This document shows, in pieces, positions 29,215 through 40,593 of a stretch of DNA of 64,000 bases (position 1 is the stretch's first letter; every line of letters begins with the position of its first letter). A model generated the notes under the pieces. It saw only the letters and a list, made by a program, of their open reading frames with translations, was not told the origin of the DNA and searched no databases. The stretch is from NCBI RefSeq assembly GCF_001921825.1, contig NZ_MSJL01000002.1:25250-89249 (forward strand), in the 5' to 3' direction. The translations under genes and the position numbers were made by a program. The stretch comes from Streptococcus acidominimus. GTDB lineage: Bacteria; Bacillota; Bacilli; Lactobacillales; Streptococcaceae.

Positions 29215-29590
29215 TTTAATTGATTTATCCATTGAAGTTAGTAAAAAAGCCTATGTTCCCTATTCCCACTTTCCTATCGGAGCTGTCTTAGTCGCAAAGG
29301 ACGGTCAGGTCTTTACAGGTGTTAATATTGAAAATGCTAGCTTTGGTTTGACCAATTGTGGGGAGCGGACAGCGATTTTTAAGGCTGTTTCAGAAGGTGT
29401 TTTGGAGTTTTCAGAGCTCATTGTTTATGGTGAAACAGCAAAGCCCGTTTCACCATGCGGGGCATGTCGCCAAGTGATGGCAGAATTTTTTGAAGAAGAT
29501 TTAAGAGTAACATTAGTTGCTAAAGATAAATCGACAGTCGAGATGACAGTCGGGGAATTACTTCCGTATTCTTTTACAGACTTAAACTAA
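29201..29590 (+). CDS. cdd: Cytidine deaminase
   Basis: Zinc enzyme converting (deoxy)cytidine to (deoxy)uridine, which Pdp can then cleave. 129 residues, the homotetrameric short form. The zinc ligands are visible as NCGERTAIF (with the catalytic glutamate) and [10 protein letters not shown]. The gene starts within the last codons of deoC. Confidence 0.95.
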   Translation: MATTDLIDLSIEVSKKAYVPYSHFPIGAVLVAKDGQVFTGVNIENASFGLTNCGERTAIFKAVSEGVLEFSELIVYGETAKPVSPCGACRQVMAEFFEEDLRVTLVAKDKSTVEMTVGELLPYSFTDLN

Positions 29591-29786
29591 TACTCAAGAA
29601 AGGTCAAATAGATGGGAACGCAGCTGTCATCCTACAATGACAACTAGGCTGATGTCTCCCGTTCACAAGATACCTTAAAAGTATCCCTTGAAGTTTCAAG
29701 AGTATCGTCTGTAAGACAGTCGTTTGACTGTATCATTTCCATTTTGCAACGAAGGTTGCACAAAGAATTTTTAGGAGGGTTCAGAA

Positions 29787-30854
29787 ATGAACAAAAAACT
29801 TATTGGTTTAGGTGTTGTAACTCTTGCAACTGTATCACTTGCTGCTTGTGGCAACCGCGCAGCTAAGAACGATTCAAGCTCGAGTGATGCCACAGGAGTA
29901 AAAGCAGCAATTGTTACGGACGTTGGTGGTGTTGACGACCGTTCATTTAACCAGTCAGCTTGGGAAGGTTTGACAGCATGGGGAGAAGAAAACGGTCTTA
30001 AAAAAGATGAGGGCTACACCTACTTCCAATCAGGTAGTGAATCTGATTACGTAACAAACCTTGATTCAGCAGTTTCAGGTGGTTACAACCTTGTATTCGG
30101 TATCGGTTTTGCCTTGGAAAACGCGATTGCTGAAGTAGCACCGAACAATCCTGACACAAACTATGTGATTGTTGATAGTGTTGTCAAAGACCATAAGAAC
30201 GTAGCGAGCGTTGGCTTTGCAGACCATGAAGCATCTTACCTTGCTGGTGTAGCTGCTGCTAAATCAACAAAAACAAACCATGTAGGATTTATCGGTGGTA
30301 TGGAATCTGTTATCATTGACCGCTTTGAAGCAGGATTCGTAGCAGGTGTGAAATCTGTTAATAAAGATATCAAAGTAACTGTTGACTATGCAGGTTCATT
30401 TGCTGATTCAGCCAAAGGTCAAACATTGGCTGCTGCTCAATATGCTGCTGGTGCAGATGTGATTTTCCACGCATCAGGTGGTACAGGTAACGGTGTCTTT
30501 GCCGCAGCGAAAGCAGAAAATGAAACACGTAATGAGGCAGACAAGGTTTGGATCATTGGTGTAGACCGTGACCAATCAGCAGAAGGTAAATATACTTCTA
30601 AAGATGGGAAAGAGTCAAACTTCGTATTGGCATCTACTCTTAAAGAAGTAGGTACTTCTGTCAAAGACCTTGCTGCAAAAGCTCTTAAAGGTGAGTTTCC
30701 TGGTGGTGATATCATCACATTCTCACTTGCAGATAAAGGGGTAGACTTGGCTGAAACCAATCTTTCAAGCGAAGCTTCAGAAGCAGTAGCAGCTGCTAAG
30801 AAGGACATCTTGGATAAAAAAGTAGAAGTTCCAGAAGCGCCTAAGAAAAAATAG
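29787..30854 (+). CDS. Nucleoside-binding lipoprotein, BMP/PnrA family
   Basis: Substrate-binding lipoprotein of a nucleoside ABC importer. Signal peptide ends in the lipobox LAAC (cysteine at about residue 21). The mature protein has the BMP/PnrA type I binding fold with VGGVDDRSFNQSAWEG (near residue 50) and ASGGTGNGVF (near residue 230). A strong GGAGG lies before the ATG. It follows cdd by 196 bases of non-coding sequence with a small hairpin, and precedes the ATPase and permease genes of the same importer. Confidence 0.93.
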   Translation: MNKKLIGLGVVTLATVSLAACGNRAAKNDSSSSDATGVKAAIVTDVGGVDDRSFNQSAWEGLTAWGEENGLKKDEGYTYFQSGSESDYVTNLDSAVSGGYNLVFGIGFALENAIAEVAPNNPDTNYVIVDSVVKDHKNVASVGFADHEASYLAGVAAAKSTKTNHVGFIGGMESVIIDRFEAGFVAGVKSVNKDIKVTVDYAGSFADSAKGQTLAAAQYAAGADVIFHASGGTGNGVFAAAKAENETRNEADKVWIIGVDRDQSAEGKYTSKDGKESNFVLASTLKEVGTSVKDLAAKALKGEFPGGDIITFSLADKGVDLAETNLSSEASEAVAAAKKDILDKKVEVPEAPKKK

Positions 30855-30870
30855 AATAGTGCCCAATCCG

Positions 30871-30900
30871 AAACGGCGACCTGACTCGGTCGCCGTTTTA
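30871..30900 (+). terminator. Hairpin between the PnrA-like gene and its ABC genes
   Basis: Eleven-base arms AAACGGCGACC and GGTCGCCGTTT with a six-base loop. The short T-tail suggests partial termination, which would make the binding protein more abundant than the transporter core. Confidence 0.8.
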
Positions 30901-30991
30901 GGAGTTGAGATTATATAATTTCATTAAAGCTTATCAAGCCTTGTTTTGGTAGGTTTTACTGACAAAATATAATCCGAAAGGAAAAGAGATT

Positions 30992-32527
30992 ATGACAAAA
31001 GATTATGTCATTGAAATGCGAGAAATCACAAAGATTTTTGGTGATTTTGTCGCAAATGATCATATCAATTTAAATGTCAGACGTGGAGAAATTCATGCCC
31101 TTTTAGGAGAAAATGGTGCAGGTAAGTCGACATTGATGAACATGCTTGCGGGTCTTTTAGAGCCGACAAGTGGAGAAATTGCTATAAATGGTCAAGTTGT
31201 GACAATCGATTCCCCATCTAAGGCTGCGCATTTAGGAATTGGGATGGTTCACCAGCATTTCATGCTTGTGGATGCTTTTACAGTCGCCGAAAATATTATT
31301 TTAGGAAGTGAAACAACCAAGGCTGGCGTGATAGACCTTAAAAAGGCTATCCAAGATATTAAAGAATTATCAGCTAGATATGGTCTGGAGGTAGATCCGA
31401 CCGCTAAAGTCGCAGATATTTCAGTCGGGGCACAGCAACGGGTAGAGATTCTTAAAACCCTCTATCGTGGAGCAGATTTATTGATTTTTGATGAGCCGAC
31501 AGCTGTTTTGACGCCGGCAGAAATTACAGAGCTTCTAAAAATTATGAAAACTCTGGTGCAAGAAGGAAAATCGATCATTCTGATTACTCACAAACTAGAT
31601 GAAATTCGCGCGGTTGCGGATAGCGTAACCGTTATCCGTCGCGGAAAATCAATTGAAACTGTCGAAGTCGCTGGTGCGAGCAACGAAGACCTAGCAGAGT
31701 GGATGGTCGGGCGTTCCGTATCCTTTAAGACGGAAAAAGTTGCTGCTGATCCTAAAGAAGTCATTCTATCGATTAAAGACTTAGTCGTTCATGAAAATCG
31801 CGGGATTCCTGCTGTTAAAGGCTTATCACTTGATGTCCGTGCAGGAGAAGTTGTTGGTATTGCAGGGATTGATGGCAACGGTCAGAGCGAGCTTATTCAA
31901 GCCATTACAGGGCTTCGTAAGGTAAAATCTGGTCAAATTTTTATTAAGGGCACAGAAGTAGTCGGAAAAACACCTCGGAAGATAACAGAGATGAAGGTTA
32001 GCCATGTGCCAGAGGATCGTCACCGTGATGGTCTGGTCTTGCAGATGACAGTGGCTGAAAATATTGCCTTGCAGACCTACTACAAGGAGCCAATTTCTAA
32101 AAACGGTATCCTGAACTATGATACCATTAACAAAAAAGCCCGTGAACTCATGGCAGAATTTGACGTTCGGGGTGCTAGTGAACTGGTAGCCGTCAAGGCA
32201 CTTTCAGGGGGAAACCAGCAAAAAGCGATTATCGCGCGGGAAATCGACCGAAATCCTGATTTGTTGATTGTCAGCCAACCGACACGCGGTCTTGATGTTG
32301 GGGCGATTGAATATATCCGTAAACGCCTCATTGCAGAGCGTGATAAAGGAAAAGCGGTACTGGTGGTCAGCTTTGAATTGGATGAAATTTTAGATGTGTC
32401 TGACCGTATTGCAGTCATTCATGACGGTGTTATTCATGGGATTGTTGATCCTGCCAAGACCAATAAACAGGAATTGGGATTCTTAATGGCTGGAGGAAGG
32501 CTGGAAAAGGAGGAAGCAAATGCCTAA
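30992..32527 (+). CDS. Nucleoside ABC transporter ATP-binding protein
   Basis: A 511-residue ATPase with two ABC domains in tandem, of the sugar/nucleoside (RbsA-like) class. Domain 1 has GENGAGKST, SVGAQQRVEIL and LLIFDEPTAVLTP; domain 2 has the degenerate P-loop GIDGNGQSEL and the signature LSGGNQQKAII, as usual for this class. It would energise the two permeases that follow. Overlaps the first permease by eight bases. Confidence 0.93.
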   Translation: MTKDYVIEMREITKIFGDFVANDHINLNVRRGEIHALLGENGAGKSTLMNMLAGLLEPTSGEIAINGQVVTIDSPSKAAHLGIGMVHQHFMLVDAFTVAENIILGSETTKAGVIDLKKAIQDIKELSARYGLEVDPTAKVADISVGAQQRVEILKTLYRGADLLIFDEPTAVLTPAEITELLKIMKTLVQEGKSIILITHKLDEIRAVADSVTVIRRGKSIETVEVAGASNEDLAEWMVGRSVSFKTEKVAADPKEVILSIKDLVVHENRGIPAVKGLSLDVRAGEVVGIAGIDGNGQSELIQAITGLRKVKSGQIFIKGTEVVGKTPRKITEMKVSHVPEDRHRDGLVLQMTVAENIALQTYYKEPISKNGILNYDTINKKARELMAEFDVRGASELVAVKALSGGNQQKAIIAREIDRNPDLLIVSQPTRGLDVGAIEYIRKRLIAERDKGKAVLVVSFELDEILDVSDRIAVIHDGVIHGIVDPAKTNKQELGFLMAGGRLEKEEANA

Positions 32528-33581
32528 AAAGTTACAAAATATAACTCTCCCCCTACTTGCGGTTCTGTCAGGCTTGGTCCTAGGAGCCATCATCATGCTT
32601 GTATTTGGCTATGACCCTATTGCAGGCTACGATCAATTATTTTATTCAGCCTTTGGCTCTGTAAAATCTATCGGAGAAATTTTTGCAGCTATGGCTCCGC
32701 TCATATTTACGGCTCTAGGATTTGCAGTAGCAAGTCGCGCAGGCTTCTTTAACGTTGGGCTTTCAGGTCAAGCGCTTGTCGGTTGGGTATTTGCGGGATG
32801 GTTTGCCCTAGCAAACCCAGATCTACCACGTCCCGTGCTAATCTTGGCAACGATTTTAGTCGCAATGATTGCCGGAGGTCTTGCCGGAGCAATTCCGGGG
32901 ATCTTACGTGCCTATCTCGGAACGAGCGAGGTAATCGTGACCATCATGATGAACTATATCTTGCTCTATACCAGCAACTATATTATCCGCAATGTTTTTG
33001 CAACTGATTTGATGAAGAATAAGGACTCGAGTATCAATATCTCTGCCAATGCTTCCTACCGATTGGATTGGCTGACGAGTGCGACTGAAAATTCTCGGAT
33101 AAATATTGGTATCTTCTTTGCTGTGGTTGCTGTGCTTGTTATCTGGTTCTTATTGACAAAGACAACCCTTGGTTTTGAGATTCGCTCTGTTGGTCTTAAT
33201 CCGACAGCTTCTGATTATGCAGGGATGTCTGCTAAACGGACGATTATTCTCTCCATGATTATCTCTGGTGCCTTAGCAGGTATCGGTGGTGCCATTCAGG
33301 GACTTGGAACCTTCCAAAATGTCTATACCCAAGGTGGAAATCTGGATATTGGTTTCAATGGTATGTCCGTAGCCCTCCTAGCCTCTAATTCGCCGCTTGG
33401 AATTCCGTTTGCTGCCTTCCTATTTGGTACCTTGTCAATCGGAGCGCCTGGTATGGTGAAAGCGCAGATTCCACCTGAATTGATCAACGTGGTGACTGCC
33501 TCTATCATCTTCTTTGTCGGTGTTAAATTCATCTTTGAACAATTATTGAAACGTAGAAAAAAAGCGAAAGGAGCGAACTAG
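32520..33581 (+). CDS. Nucleoside ABC transporter permease (first)
   Basis: Integral membrane subunit of the BPD_transp_2/RbsC type, 353 residues with about eight to ten hydrophobic helices. AGFFNVGLSGQALVGW near residue 77 and the SAKRTIILSMIISGALAGIG-type loop near residue 238 are typical of the class. Coupled by overlap to the ATPase gene and separated from the next permease by two bases. Confidence 0.92.
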   Translation: MPKKLQNITLPLLAVLSGLVLGAIIMLVFGYDPIAGYDQLFYSAFGSVKSIGEIFAAMAPLIFTALGFAVASRAGFFNVGLSGQALVGWVFAGWFALANPDLPRPVLILATILVAMIAGGLAGAIPGILRAYLGTSEVIVTIMMNYILLYTSNYIIRNVFATDLMKNKDSSINISANASYRLDWLTSATENSRINIGIFFAVVAVLVIWFLLTKTTLGFEIRSVGLNPTASDYAGMSAKRTIILSMIISGALAGIGGAIQGLGTFQNVYTQGGNLDIGFNGMSVALLASNSPLGIPFAAFLFGTLSIGAPGMVKAQIPPELINVVTASIIFFVGVKFIFEQLLKRRKKAKGAN

Positions 33582-33583
33582 GT

Positions 33584-34537
33584 ATGAATCTGACAATCTT
33601 AACGCTGCTTGTTTCGCAAATGTTGATTTACTCTGCCCCTCTTATTTTTACCAGTCTTGGAGGCGTGTTCTCTGAACGAGCAGGTATTGTCAATGTGGGA
33701 CTAGAAGGAATCATGGTGATCGGTGCTTTTGCTGGTGTTGTATTCAATATTGAATTTGCAAGCATCTTTGGTAAGACAACTCCACTTTTAGCTGTCTTGG
33801 TCGGAGGAGTAGCAGGATTAGTATTTTCTATTATCCACGCAGTCGCAACGATCAACTTCCGTGCAGACCATGTCGTGTCAGGAACGGTGCTCAACTTACT
33901 AGCGCCAGCCTTATCCGTCTTTCTCATTAAGGTTCTTTACCACAAAGGGCAGACAGATAGCATTCCACAATCATTTGGTAAGTTTTCATTCCCATTACTA
34001 GAAAAAATTCCAGTAGTCGGTGATTTATTCTTTAAAAACACCAGTTTAATGGGCTATGTAGCCATTGCTATGGCTTTCTTATCTTGGTTTATCCTCTATA
34101 AGACTAAATTTGGTTTGCGTCTTCGTTCAGTTGGTGAGCATCCACAGGCAGCAGATACCTTGGGAATTAACGTATATGCTATGCGCTATGCCGGTGTCCT
34201 GATTGCAGGCTTCCTCGGTGGAGTTGGGGGTGCTGTAAGTGCCCAAACCGTTAATATCAACTTTTCAGCAACGACCATTGTCGGTTCTGGCTTCATTGCC
34301 TTAGCAGCTGTGATTTTCGGTAAATGGAATCCACTGGGTGCCATGCTAGCTAGTCTATTTTTCGGCTTGTCTCAAAGTTTGGCAGTTATTGGAGCGCAGC
34401 TTCCAGGCCTTTCTCAAGTACCGACTGTATACTTACAGATCGCCCCTTACTTGATTACAGTAGTAGCGCTTGCAGCCTTCTTCGGAAAAGCCGTTGCACC
34501 GAAAGCAGATGGTATCAACTATATCAAATCAAAATAA
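33584..34537 (+). CDS. Nucleoside ABC transporter permease (second)
   Basis: Partner permease of the same importer, 317 residues, with the sister motif RAGIVNVGLEGIMVIGAF near residue 32 and multiple membrane helices. The two permeases would form the heterodimeric channel. A strong terminator follows at 34546. Confidence 0.92.
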   Translation: MNLTILTLLVSQMLIYSAPLIFTSLGGVFSERAGIVNVGLEGIMVIGAFAGVVFNIEFASIFGKTTPLLAVLVGGVAGLVFSIIHAVATINFRADHVVSGTVLNLLAPALSVFLIKVLYHKGQTDSIPQSFGKFSFPLLEKIPVVGDLFFKNTSLMGYVAIAMAFLSWFILYKTKFGLRLRSVGEHPQAADTLGINVYAMRYAGVLIAGFLGGVGGAVSAQTVNINFSATTIVGSGFIALAAVIFGKWNPLGAMLASLFFGLSQSLAVIGAQLPGLSQVPTVYLQIAPYLITVVALAAFFGKAVAPKADGINYIKSK

Positions 34538-34545
34538 AAAAATGG

Positions 34546-34592
34546 AAGTGGGAGTGAAACAGTCTGGGTTAGACCATTTTACTCCCACTTTT
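34546..34592 (+). terminator. Terminator of the nucleoside transporter operon
   Basis: Arms AAGTGGGAGTGAAA and TTTTACTCCCACTT with an A-run before and Ts after. Confidence 0.8.
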
Positions 34593-34871
34593 GTATGGTT
34601 TTAAGTGAGCAAGTGGAGGGCTATAAAGCAGATGAAATCAGTCTATTAGATCCACCAACCACGCGCCAAGAACGATGGTTATTTGAATGAGCTTTGATAG
34701 AGCCTTACTTTTGACTTGCCGTAGTCGAGTACTGTCTATGTCACAATTTCCTGTCTTATAGTCCTTTAGTAATAAAAGTAAACTAAAAGACTATACAGCT
34801 CATTTATTCGACTAGAGACTAGGGGTCAGGCTCATTCAGACCTACCGCTGAATGCAAGTCTCTAACAGAAC
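34593..34871. repeat. Intergenic repeat fragments between convergent operons
   Basis: No gene. A TTTGAATGAGCTTTG segment near 34682 repeats one near 24514. A 39-bp minimal RUP-like element sits at 34757-34795. Confidence 0.5.
34757..34795. mobile_element. Minimal RUP-like element (terminal repeats only)
   Basis: TATAGTCCTTTAGT, ten intervening bases, then AAACTAAAAGACTATA: both ends of the element with almost no interior. Confidence 0.6.
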
Positions 34872-34872
34872 T

Positions 34873-34899
34873 AAAAAAACCTTGCTTAGCAAGGTTTTT
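34873..34899 (-). terminator. Terminator of ldh
   Basis: AAAAACCTTGC/GCAAGGTTTTT arms around TTA; on the minus strand followed by Ts. Confidence 0.85.
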
Positions 34900-34902
34900 A
34901 GA

Positions 34903-35889
<987 letters not shown>

Positions 35890-35939
35890 CTAAACATCTC
35901 CTTAGTTTTATTTAGGGACGAGCGTCCCGACCATTTATC

Positions 35940-35968
35940 ATTCTAGCATTTTTTAGGTACTTTGTCAC
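35940..35968 (-). promoter_or_regulatory. Promoter of ldh
   Basis: On the minus strand GTGACA (35968-35963), 17 bases, TAGAAT (35945-35940). A small palindrome (GGGACGAGCGTCCC) lies in the untranslated leader near 35915-35928. Confidence 0.7.
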
Positions 35969-36032
35969 TTGTGAAAGCTACTTTGAAAATGTTTACATTA
36001 TGGCTTCTCGACAAGAAAATTTCTTCACAATA

Positions 36033-36041
36033 TGTTATAAT
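36033..36041 (+). promoter_or_regulatory. Extended -10 promoter of gyrA
   Basis: TG-T-TATAAT (36033-36041), 36 bases before the gyrA ATG; no good -35 box. Confidence 0.65.
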
Positions 36042-36077
36042 ATAGTAGATACTTTCTAGAGAAAAGAGACAGATTTA

Positions 36078-38525
36078 ATGCATGATAAACATTTGGTAGA
36101 TGTAAATCTGACCAGCGAAATGAAGACCAGTTTCATTGACTATGCAATGAGTGTTATCGTAGCTCGGGCGCTTCCTGATGTACGAGATGGTCTAAAACCC
36201 GTTCATCGTCGTATTCTGTATGGAATGAATGAATTGGGCATTACGCCAGATAAACCGCATAAGAAATCAGCCCGTATTACGGGGGATGTTATGGGTAAAT
36301 ACCATCCGCACGGTGATAGTGCGATTTATGAGGCTATGGTACGGATGGCTCAATGGTGGAGCTACCGCTACATGCTAGTAGATGGTCATGGAAACTTTGG
36401 GTCAATGGACGGAGACGGAGCGGCTGCCCAGCGTTATACCGAGGCCCGTATGACCAAAATTGCCCTTGAAATGCTGCGGGATATTAACAAGAATACCGTC
36501 AATTTTGCAGATAACTATGACGCCAGCGAGCGTGAGCCAGAAGTTCTGCCAGCCCGCTTTCCAAATCTTCTCGTCAATGGGACTACGGGGATTGCCGTAG
36601 GGATGGCGACAAATATTCCACCTCACAATCTCGGTGAAACAATTGAAGCGGTGAATTTGATTATCGATAATCCAGAAGCGACCACCCGTGACATTATGGA
36701 AGTCTTGCCCGGACCTGACTTTCCAACAGGCGCTCTTGTCATGGGAAGATCCGGTATTCACCGTGCTTATGAAACAGGAAAAGGATCAATCGTCCTACGC
36801 TCTCGGACAGAAATCGAAGAGTATGGAAATGGTCGTGAACGGATCGTTGTTACTGAATTTCCTTACATGGTTAATAAGACCAAGGTTCATGAGCATATTG
36901 TTCGCTTGGTGCAGGAAAAGCGCATCGACGGGATCACAGCTGTTCGTGACGAATCCAACCGTGAGGGGGTTCGCTTTGTCATTGAGGTGAGACGTGATGC
37001 GTCAGCCAATGTCATTTTGAATAACCTCTTCAAATTAACCCAGCTTCAAACTAACTTTAGCTTTAATATGCTGGCGATCCAAAACGGTGTGCCGAAGATC
37101 TTGTCAGTCCGTCAAATTTTGGATGCTTATGTAGAGCACCAAAAAGAAGTGGTGACCCGCCGAACGCAGTTTGACAAAGAAAAAGCAGAAGCGCGTGCCC
37201 ACATTTTAGAAGGCTTGCTGATTGCACTTGATCATATTGATGAAGTGATTAAGGTCATTCGTAATAGTGAAACTGATGCGATTGCTCAGGCGGAATTGAT
37301 GACACGCTTTGAATTGTCAGAGCGTCAAAGTCAAGCCATTCTGGATATGCGTCTGCGCCGTTTGACAGGATTGGAACGAGACAAGATTCAGTCAGAGTAT
37401 GATGATCTGGTAGCCTTGATTGCAGACTTGGCGGATATTTTGGCTAAGCCTGAACGTGTCGTCCAAATCATCAAGGATGAATTAGAAGAAATCAAGCGGA
37501 AATATGCGGATCCTCGCCGGACAGAATTGATGGTCGGAGAAGTGCTATCGCTAGAAGATGAGGACTTGATTGAAGAAACAGATGTGCTGATTACTCTATC
37601 AAATCAAGGCTATATCAAGCGTCTTTCCCAAGATGAATTTCATGCCCAAAAGCGCGGTGGACGTGGTGTTCAAGGAACAGGGGTCAAAGATGACGACTTT
37701 GTCCGTGAATTGGTTTCGACCAGCACGCATGACAGGCTCTTATTCTTTACCAATAAGGGACGGGTCTATCGTCTGAAAGGGTATGAAATTCCTGAATACG
37801 GCCGCACAGCAAAGGGACTGCCAGTCATCAATCTCTTGAAATTGGAGGATAATGAGTCTATTCAGACTATTATCAATGTGACCAAGGAGCAAGAAGAAGG
37901 TCACTATCTCTTCTTTACCACCCGCCAAGGAATTGTCAAACGAACCAGCGTTGCTGAATTTGCAAATATTCGTCAAAGTGGTTTGAAGGCCCTCAATTTG
38001 AAAGAAGATGATGAATTGATCAATGTCTTCTTGACGGATGGGCAGACAGATGTCATTATGGGCTCTAAATTTGGTTATGCCGTTCGTTTCACAGAAACAG
38101 ATGTCCGCAATATGGGACGTATCGCGACTGGTGTACGGGGGATGAAACTCCGTGAAGGGGACTGCCTTGTTGGTGCAGCCGTTGTGTCAGATGAGCAAGA
38201 GGTTCTTGTCTTGACGGAAAATGGCTTTGGAAAACGCACACCTGCCCAAGAGTATCCAACCAAGGGACGTGGTGGTAAAGGTATCAAGACTGTTAAGGTG
38301 GCAGAAAAGAATGGTTACCTAGCAGGCTTAACCACGGTTTCGGGTGCTGAAGATGTCATGGTGATTACAGATACAGGGGTCATCATTCGGACAAATGTAG
38401 CGAATATCTCCCAGACAGGTCGGGCGACTATGGGTGTGAAAGTCATGCGATTGGATGAGGAGGCAAGTATCGTAACCTTTGCCTTGGTAGACGCTGCAAA
38501 TTCTAAAGATGTAGAGGAAGAATAA
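36078..38525 (+). CDS. gyrA: DNA gyrase subunit A
   Basis: Breakage-reunion subunit of DNA gyrase, 815 residues. The active-site tyrosine is residue 120 in [11 protein letters not shown]. The quinolone-determining region reads [12 protein letters not shown] with serine 81 and glutamate 85, the residues found in susceptible streptococci. The C-terminal beta-pinwheel carries the GyrA box QKRGGRG (about residue 530). The following sortase gene starts four bases after the stop, the usual streptococcal gyrA-srtA order. Confidence 0.97.
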   Translation: MHDKHLVDVNLTSEMKTSFIDYAMSVIVARALPDVRDGLKPVHRRILYGMNELGITPDKPHKKSARITGDVMGKYHPHGDSAIYEAMVRMAQWWSYRYMLVDGHGNFGSMDGDGAAAQRYTEARMTKIALEMLRDINKNTVNFADNYDASEREPEVLPARFPNLLVNGTTGIAVGMATNIPPHNLGETIEAVNLIIDNPEATTRDIMEVLPGPDFPTGALVMGRSGIHRAYETGKGSIVLRSRTEIEEYGNGRERIVVTEFPYMVNKTKVHEHIVRLVQEKRIDGITAVRDESNREGVRFVIEVRRDASANVILNNLFKLTQLQTNFSFNMLAIQNGVPKILSVRQILDAYVEHQKEVVTRRTQFDKEKAEARAHILEGLLIALDHIDEVIKVIRNSETDAIAQAELMTRFELSERQSQAILDMRLRRLTGLERDKIQSEYDDLVALIADLADILAKPERVVQIIKDELEEIKRKYADPRRTELMVGEVLSLEDEDLIEETDVLITLSNQGYIKRLSQDEFHAQKRGGRGVQGTGVKDDDFVRELVSTSTHDRLLFFTNKGRVYRLKGYEIPEYGRTAKGLPVINLLKLEDNESIQTIINVTKEQEEGHYLFFTTRQGIVKRTSVAEFANIRQSGLKALNLKEDDELINVFLTDGQTDVIMGSKFGYAVRFTETDVRNMGRIATGVRGMKLREGDCLVGAAVVSDEQEVLVLTENGFGKRTPAQEYPTKGRGGKGIKTVKVAEKNGYLAGLTTVSGAEDVMVITDTGVIIRTNVANISQTGRATMGVKVMRLDEEASIVTFALVDAANSKDVEEE

Positions 38526-38529
38526 TTTT

Positions 38530-39276
38530 ATGAGCAATCGTAAACGTTCGAGTAACAAGAAAACAAGTAGCATTTGGAGAAATATCCTCGCGGCTATCCT
38601 CCTCCTTATTGCTATCGCCTTAATTTTTAACACATCTATTCGCAATATGATTATCGCTTGGAATAGTAATCGCTATCAGGTGAGCAAGGTCACAGAAGCT
38701 GATATTGAGAAAAATAAGCAGGCAACGACGACCTTTGATTTTGATCAGGTAGAATCCATCTCAACAGAGGCTGTTCTGAAAGCACAATGGGAAGCGCAAG
38801 AACTACCTGTAATCGGAGGGATTGCGATTCCAGATTTGAAAGTGAATCTTCCTATTTTCAAGGGATTGTCGAATGTCGCCCTCATGTATGGTGCAGGAAC
38901 AATGAAAGAAACCCAAGAAATGGGGCAAGGAAACTATTCGCTTGCCAGTCACCATATCTTCGGAATTGCTGGTGCTAGTGAAACTCTCTTCTCACCGCTT
39001 GAAAAAGCGAAAGAGGGGACGAAGATTTATCTAACAGACAAGCAAACAGTCTACACCTATGTGGTCACTAGCGTGCAATCACTCACTCCAGAGAGTGTCT
39101 ATGTTATTGATGACGTTGAAGGACAGACAGAGGTAACCCTTGTTACCTGTGAAGATTTGGAAGCGACGATGCGAACTGTTGTCAAAGGAACATTGGAAAG
39201 CAGTATTCCTTACAATGAGGCTCCAAAAGATATTTTGAAGCACTTTGAGCAGAAGTATAATCAAGTTCAATTATAA
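38530..39276 (+). CDS. srtA: Sortase A
   Basis: Membrane-bound transpeptidase that links LPXTG proteins to the cell wall. A single membrane anchor (about residues 17-35) is followed by the class A catalytic domain: histidine in SLASHHIFG, the cysteine motif TLVTCED and the arginine in ATMRTVVKG. Its substrate set would include the LPNTG surface protein at 13755. No dedicated promoter is visible, so it is probably cotranscribed with gyrA. A hairpin terminator follows. Confidence 0.95.
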   Translation: MSNRKRSSNKKTSSIWRNILAAILLLIAIALIFNTSIRNMIIAWNSNRYQVSKVTEADIEKNKQATTTFDFDQVESISTEAVLKAQWEAQELPVIGGIAIPDLKVNLPIFKGLSNVALMYGAGTMKETQEMGQGNYSLASHHIFGIAGASETLFSPLEKAKEGTKIYLTDKQTVYTYVVTSVQSLTPESVYVIDDVEGQTEVTLVTCEDLEATMRTVVKGTLESSIPYNEAPKDILKHFEQKYNQVQL

Positions 39277-39278
39277 TA

Positions 39279-39316
39279 ATCGGCTGAGCCAGATGGCTCA
39301 ACCGCTTATTTTTTGT
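39279..39316 (+). terminator. Terminator of gyrA-srtA
   Basis: CGGCTGAGCC/GGCTCAACCG arms around AGAT, then a T-rich tail. Confidence 0.8.
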
Positions 39317-39829
39317 AAGGATTCGTGTTATTTCCCATCTTTAAGGGCTATCTAGGCTATCGAAGTGAGCAGAGATGAACCGAGGACATCTTTATCTGTA
39401 AAGCTAGTATAATCTGCAACATCTACATCCCCCTAAAGGGAGTCACACTTGACACGAGTTTCACTCGTTCTATCTCCAGTCTATTCCTAGACTGTTGAAG
39501 TAACTAAAGTTACAACAGCTCTGTCCCTTTATCAGTTTTTTTAGTCTGGATTTAAGACATGAGGCAAGTTGATTATACTCCCCAATTTGTAAAATCAAAA
39601 TCTGACTAGGCAACGAAACAGCAGGTAGAACTCTGTTCTTTCTTGTTTTAAGGGAACAGGCTAAAAATCTCCACTGGAGCTTTTTACTCAGCAAGGCGAG
39701 TTAACGACGTCAGAATTTGATTTTTGACGAGTATTAGTAGTTCCGAAGAGAAAAAAATTAGAAAATCTCCATTATCTAGTACAATTATGATTAGTTTTGC
39801 GAATAAATAGGTAAGGAGGAAGAGAAGAA
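39317..39829. repeat. Repeat-rich intergenic region between srtA and radC
   Basis: No gene. It holds a GACACGAGTTTCACTCG module (39449-39470) shared with 55803, 56142 and 56334, a CAGTCTATTCCTAGACTG palindrome near 39477, and a family B miniature element at 39590-39736. Confidence 0.65.
39590..39736 (-). mobile_element. Family B miniature element
   Basis: Ends AAAATCAAAATCTGAC and the complement of GTCAGAATTTGATTTT form inverted repeats. It is the opposite-strand relative of 63667-63855; the two share both ends, a GCTCC..GGAGC hairpin and the segment GTTCCCTTAAAA. The core words CGTTAACTCGCCTTGCTG and TCGTTGCCTAGT also occur, slightly changed, in the RUP-like elements. Confidence 0.7.
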
Positions 39830-40510
39830 ATGTATAAAGTTACATTTAAAGAGGAGTGCCTATTGCCACGAGAAAGATTATTAGAGGTAGGTGCTGAGCG
39901 TCTTAGTAATCAGGAATTGTTGGCGATTTTTATCCGTACGGGCACCAAAAAACAACCTGTTTCGGTTGTGTCTAATAATCTATTATCGAGGATTGATAAC
40001 CTTGCTATGCTGAAAGAGTTATCTATTGCAGAATTGCAGGAGTTGACAGGGATTGGTCAGGTCAAGGCAATCGAGATTAAGGCCATGATTGAGCTAGGAA
40101 GAAGAATCAATCAGTCTGAGTTGATCGTCGAGGAACAAATTGTTGGTAGTGAGCTGTTAGCCAGAAGAATGATCCAAGAATTTGGTTCTAAAAAGCAGGA
40201 GCATTTGGTGGCAATCTATCTGGATACTCAAAATAAGATTATTAGCCAGCGCACGATTTTTATCGGCAGTGTCAATCGTAGTATTGCAGAGCCTAGGGAG
40301 ATTCTACATTATGCGATTAAATATATGGCGACCTCGCTGATTATTGTACATAATCATCCGTCAGGGCGTGTCCAGCCCAGTCGCAATGATATTCTCTTTA
40401 CAAAGACATTAAAAAAGTCCTGTGATATTCTAGGACTTATACTATTAGATCATTTAATTGTGGGACAATCCAGCTATTATAGTCTAAGGGAAGAAAATCA
40501 GCTGGATTAG
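39830..40510 (+). CDS. radC: RadC family protein (JAB/MPN domain)
   Basis: 226 residues. The N-terminal helix-hairpin-helix ([20 protein letters not shown]) suggests DNA binding; the C-terminal JAMM metal site reads [14 protein letters not shown] (near residue 173). The function is uncertain despite the historical name; roles in DNA repair or as an accessory of mobile elements have been debated. A good ribosome binding site (AAGGAGGAAGAG) precedes the ATG. Confidence 0.9.
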   Translation: MYKVTFKEECLLPRERLLEVGAERLSNQELLAIFIRTGTKKQPVSVVSNNLLSRIDNLAMLKELSIAELQELTGIGQVKAIEIKAMIELGRRINQSELIVEEQIVGSELLARRMIQEFGSKKQEHLVAIYLDTQNKIISQRTIFIGSVNRSIAEPREILHYAIKYMATSLIIVHNHPSGRVQPSRNDILFTKTLKKSCDILGLILLDHLIVGQSSYYSLREENQLD

Positions 40511-40593
40511 GACTTGCAAGGTCAAAAGGTGCTTGTCAAATGAGTTGGAACCAACAAATGGACGGTCAGAAATTCCGATAATGCTTTTCTGAC

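Noticed and set aside
29591..29786. Riboswitch or attenuator before the PnrA-like gene
   Set aside because: Only a small hairpin is visible, with no conserved purine or preQ1 aptamer features.
35958..35978. Rex operator at the ldh promoter (TTGTCACTTGTGAAAG)
   Set aside because: Only one half-site fits TTGTGAAW; the other half does not match, so the call is not supported although rex is nearby.
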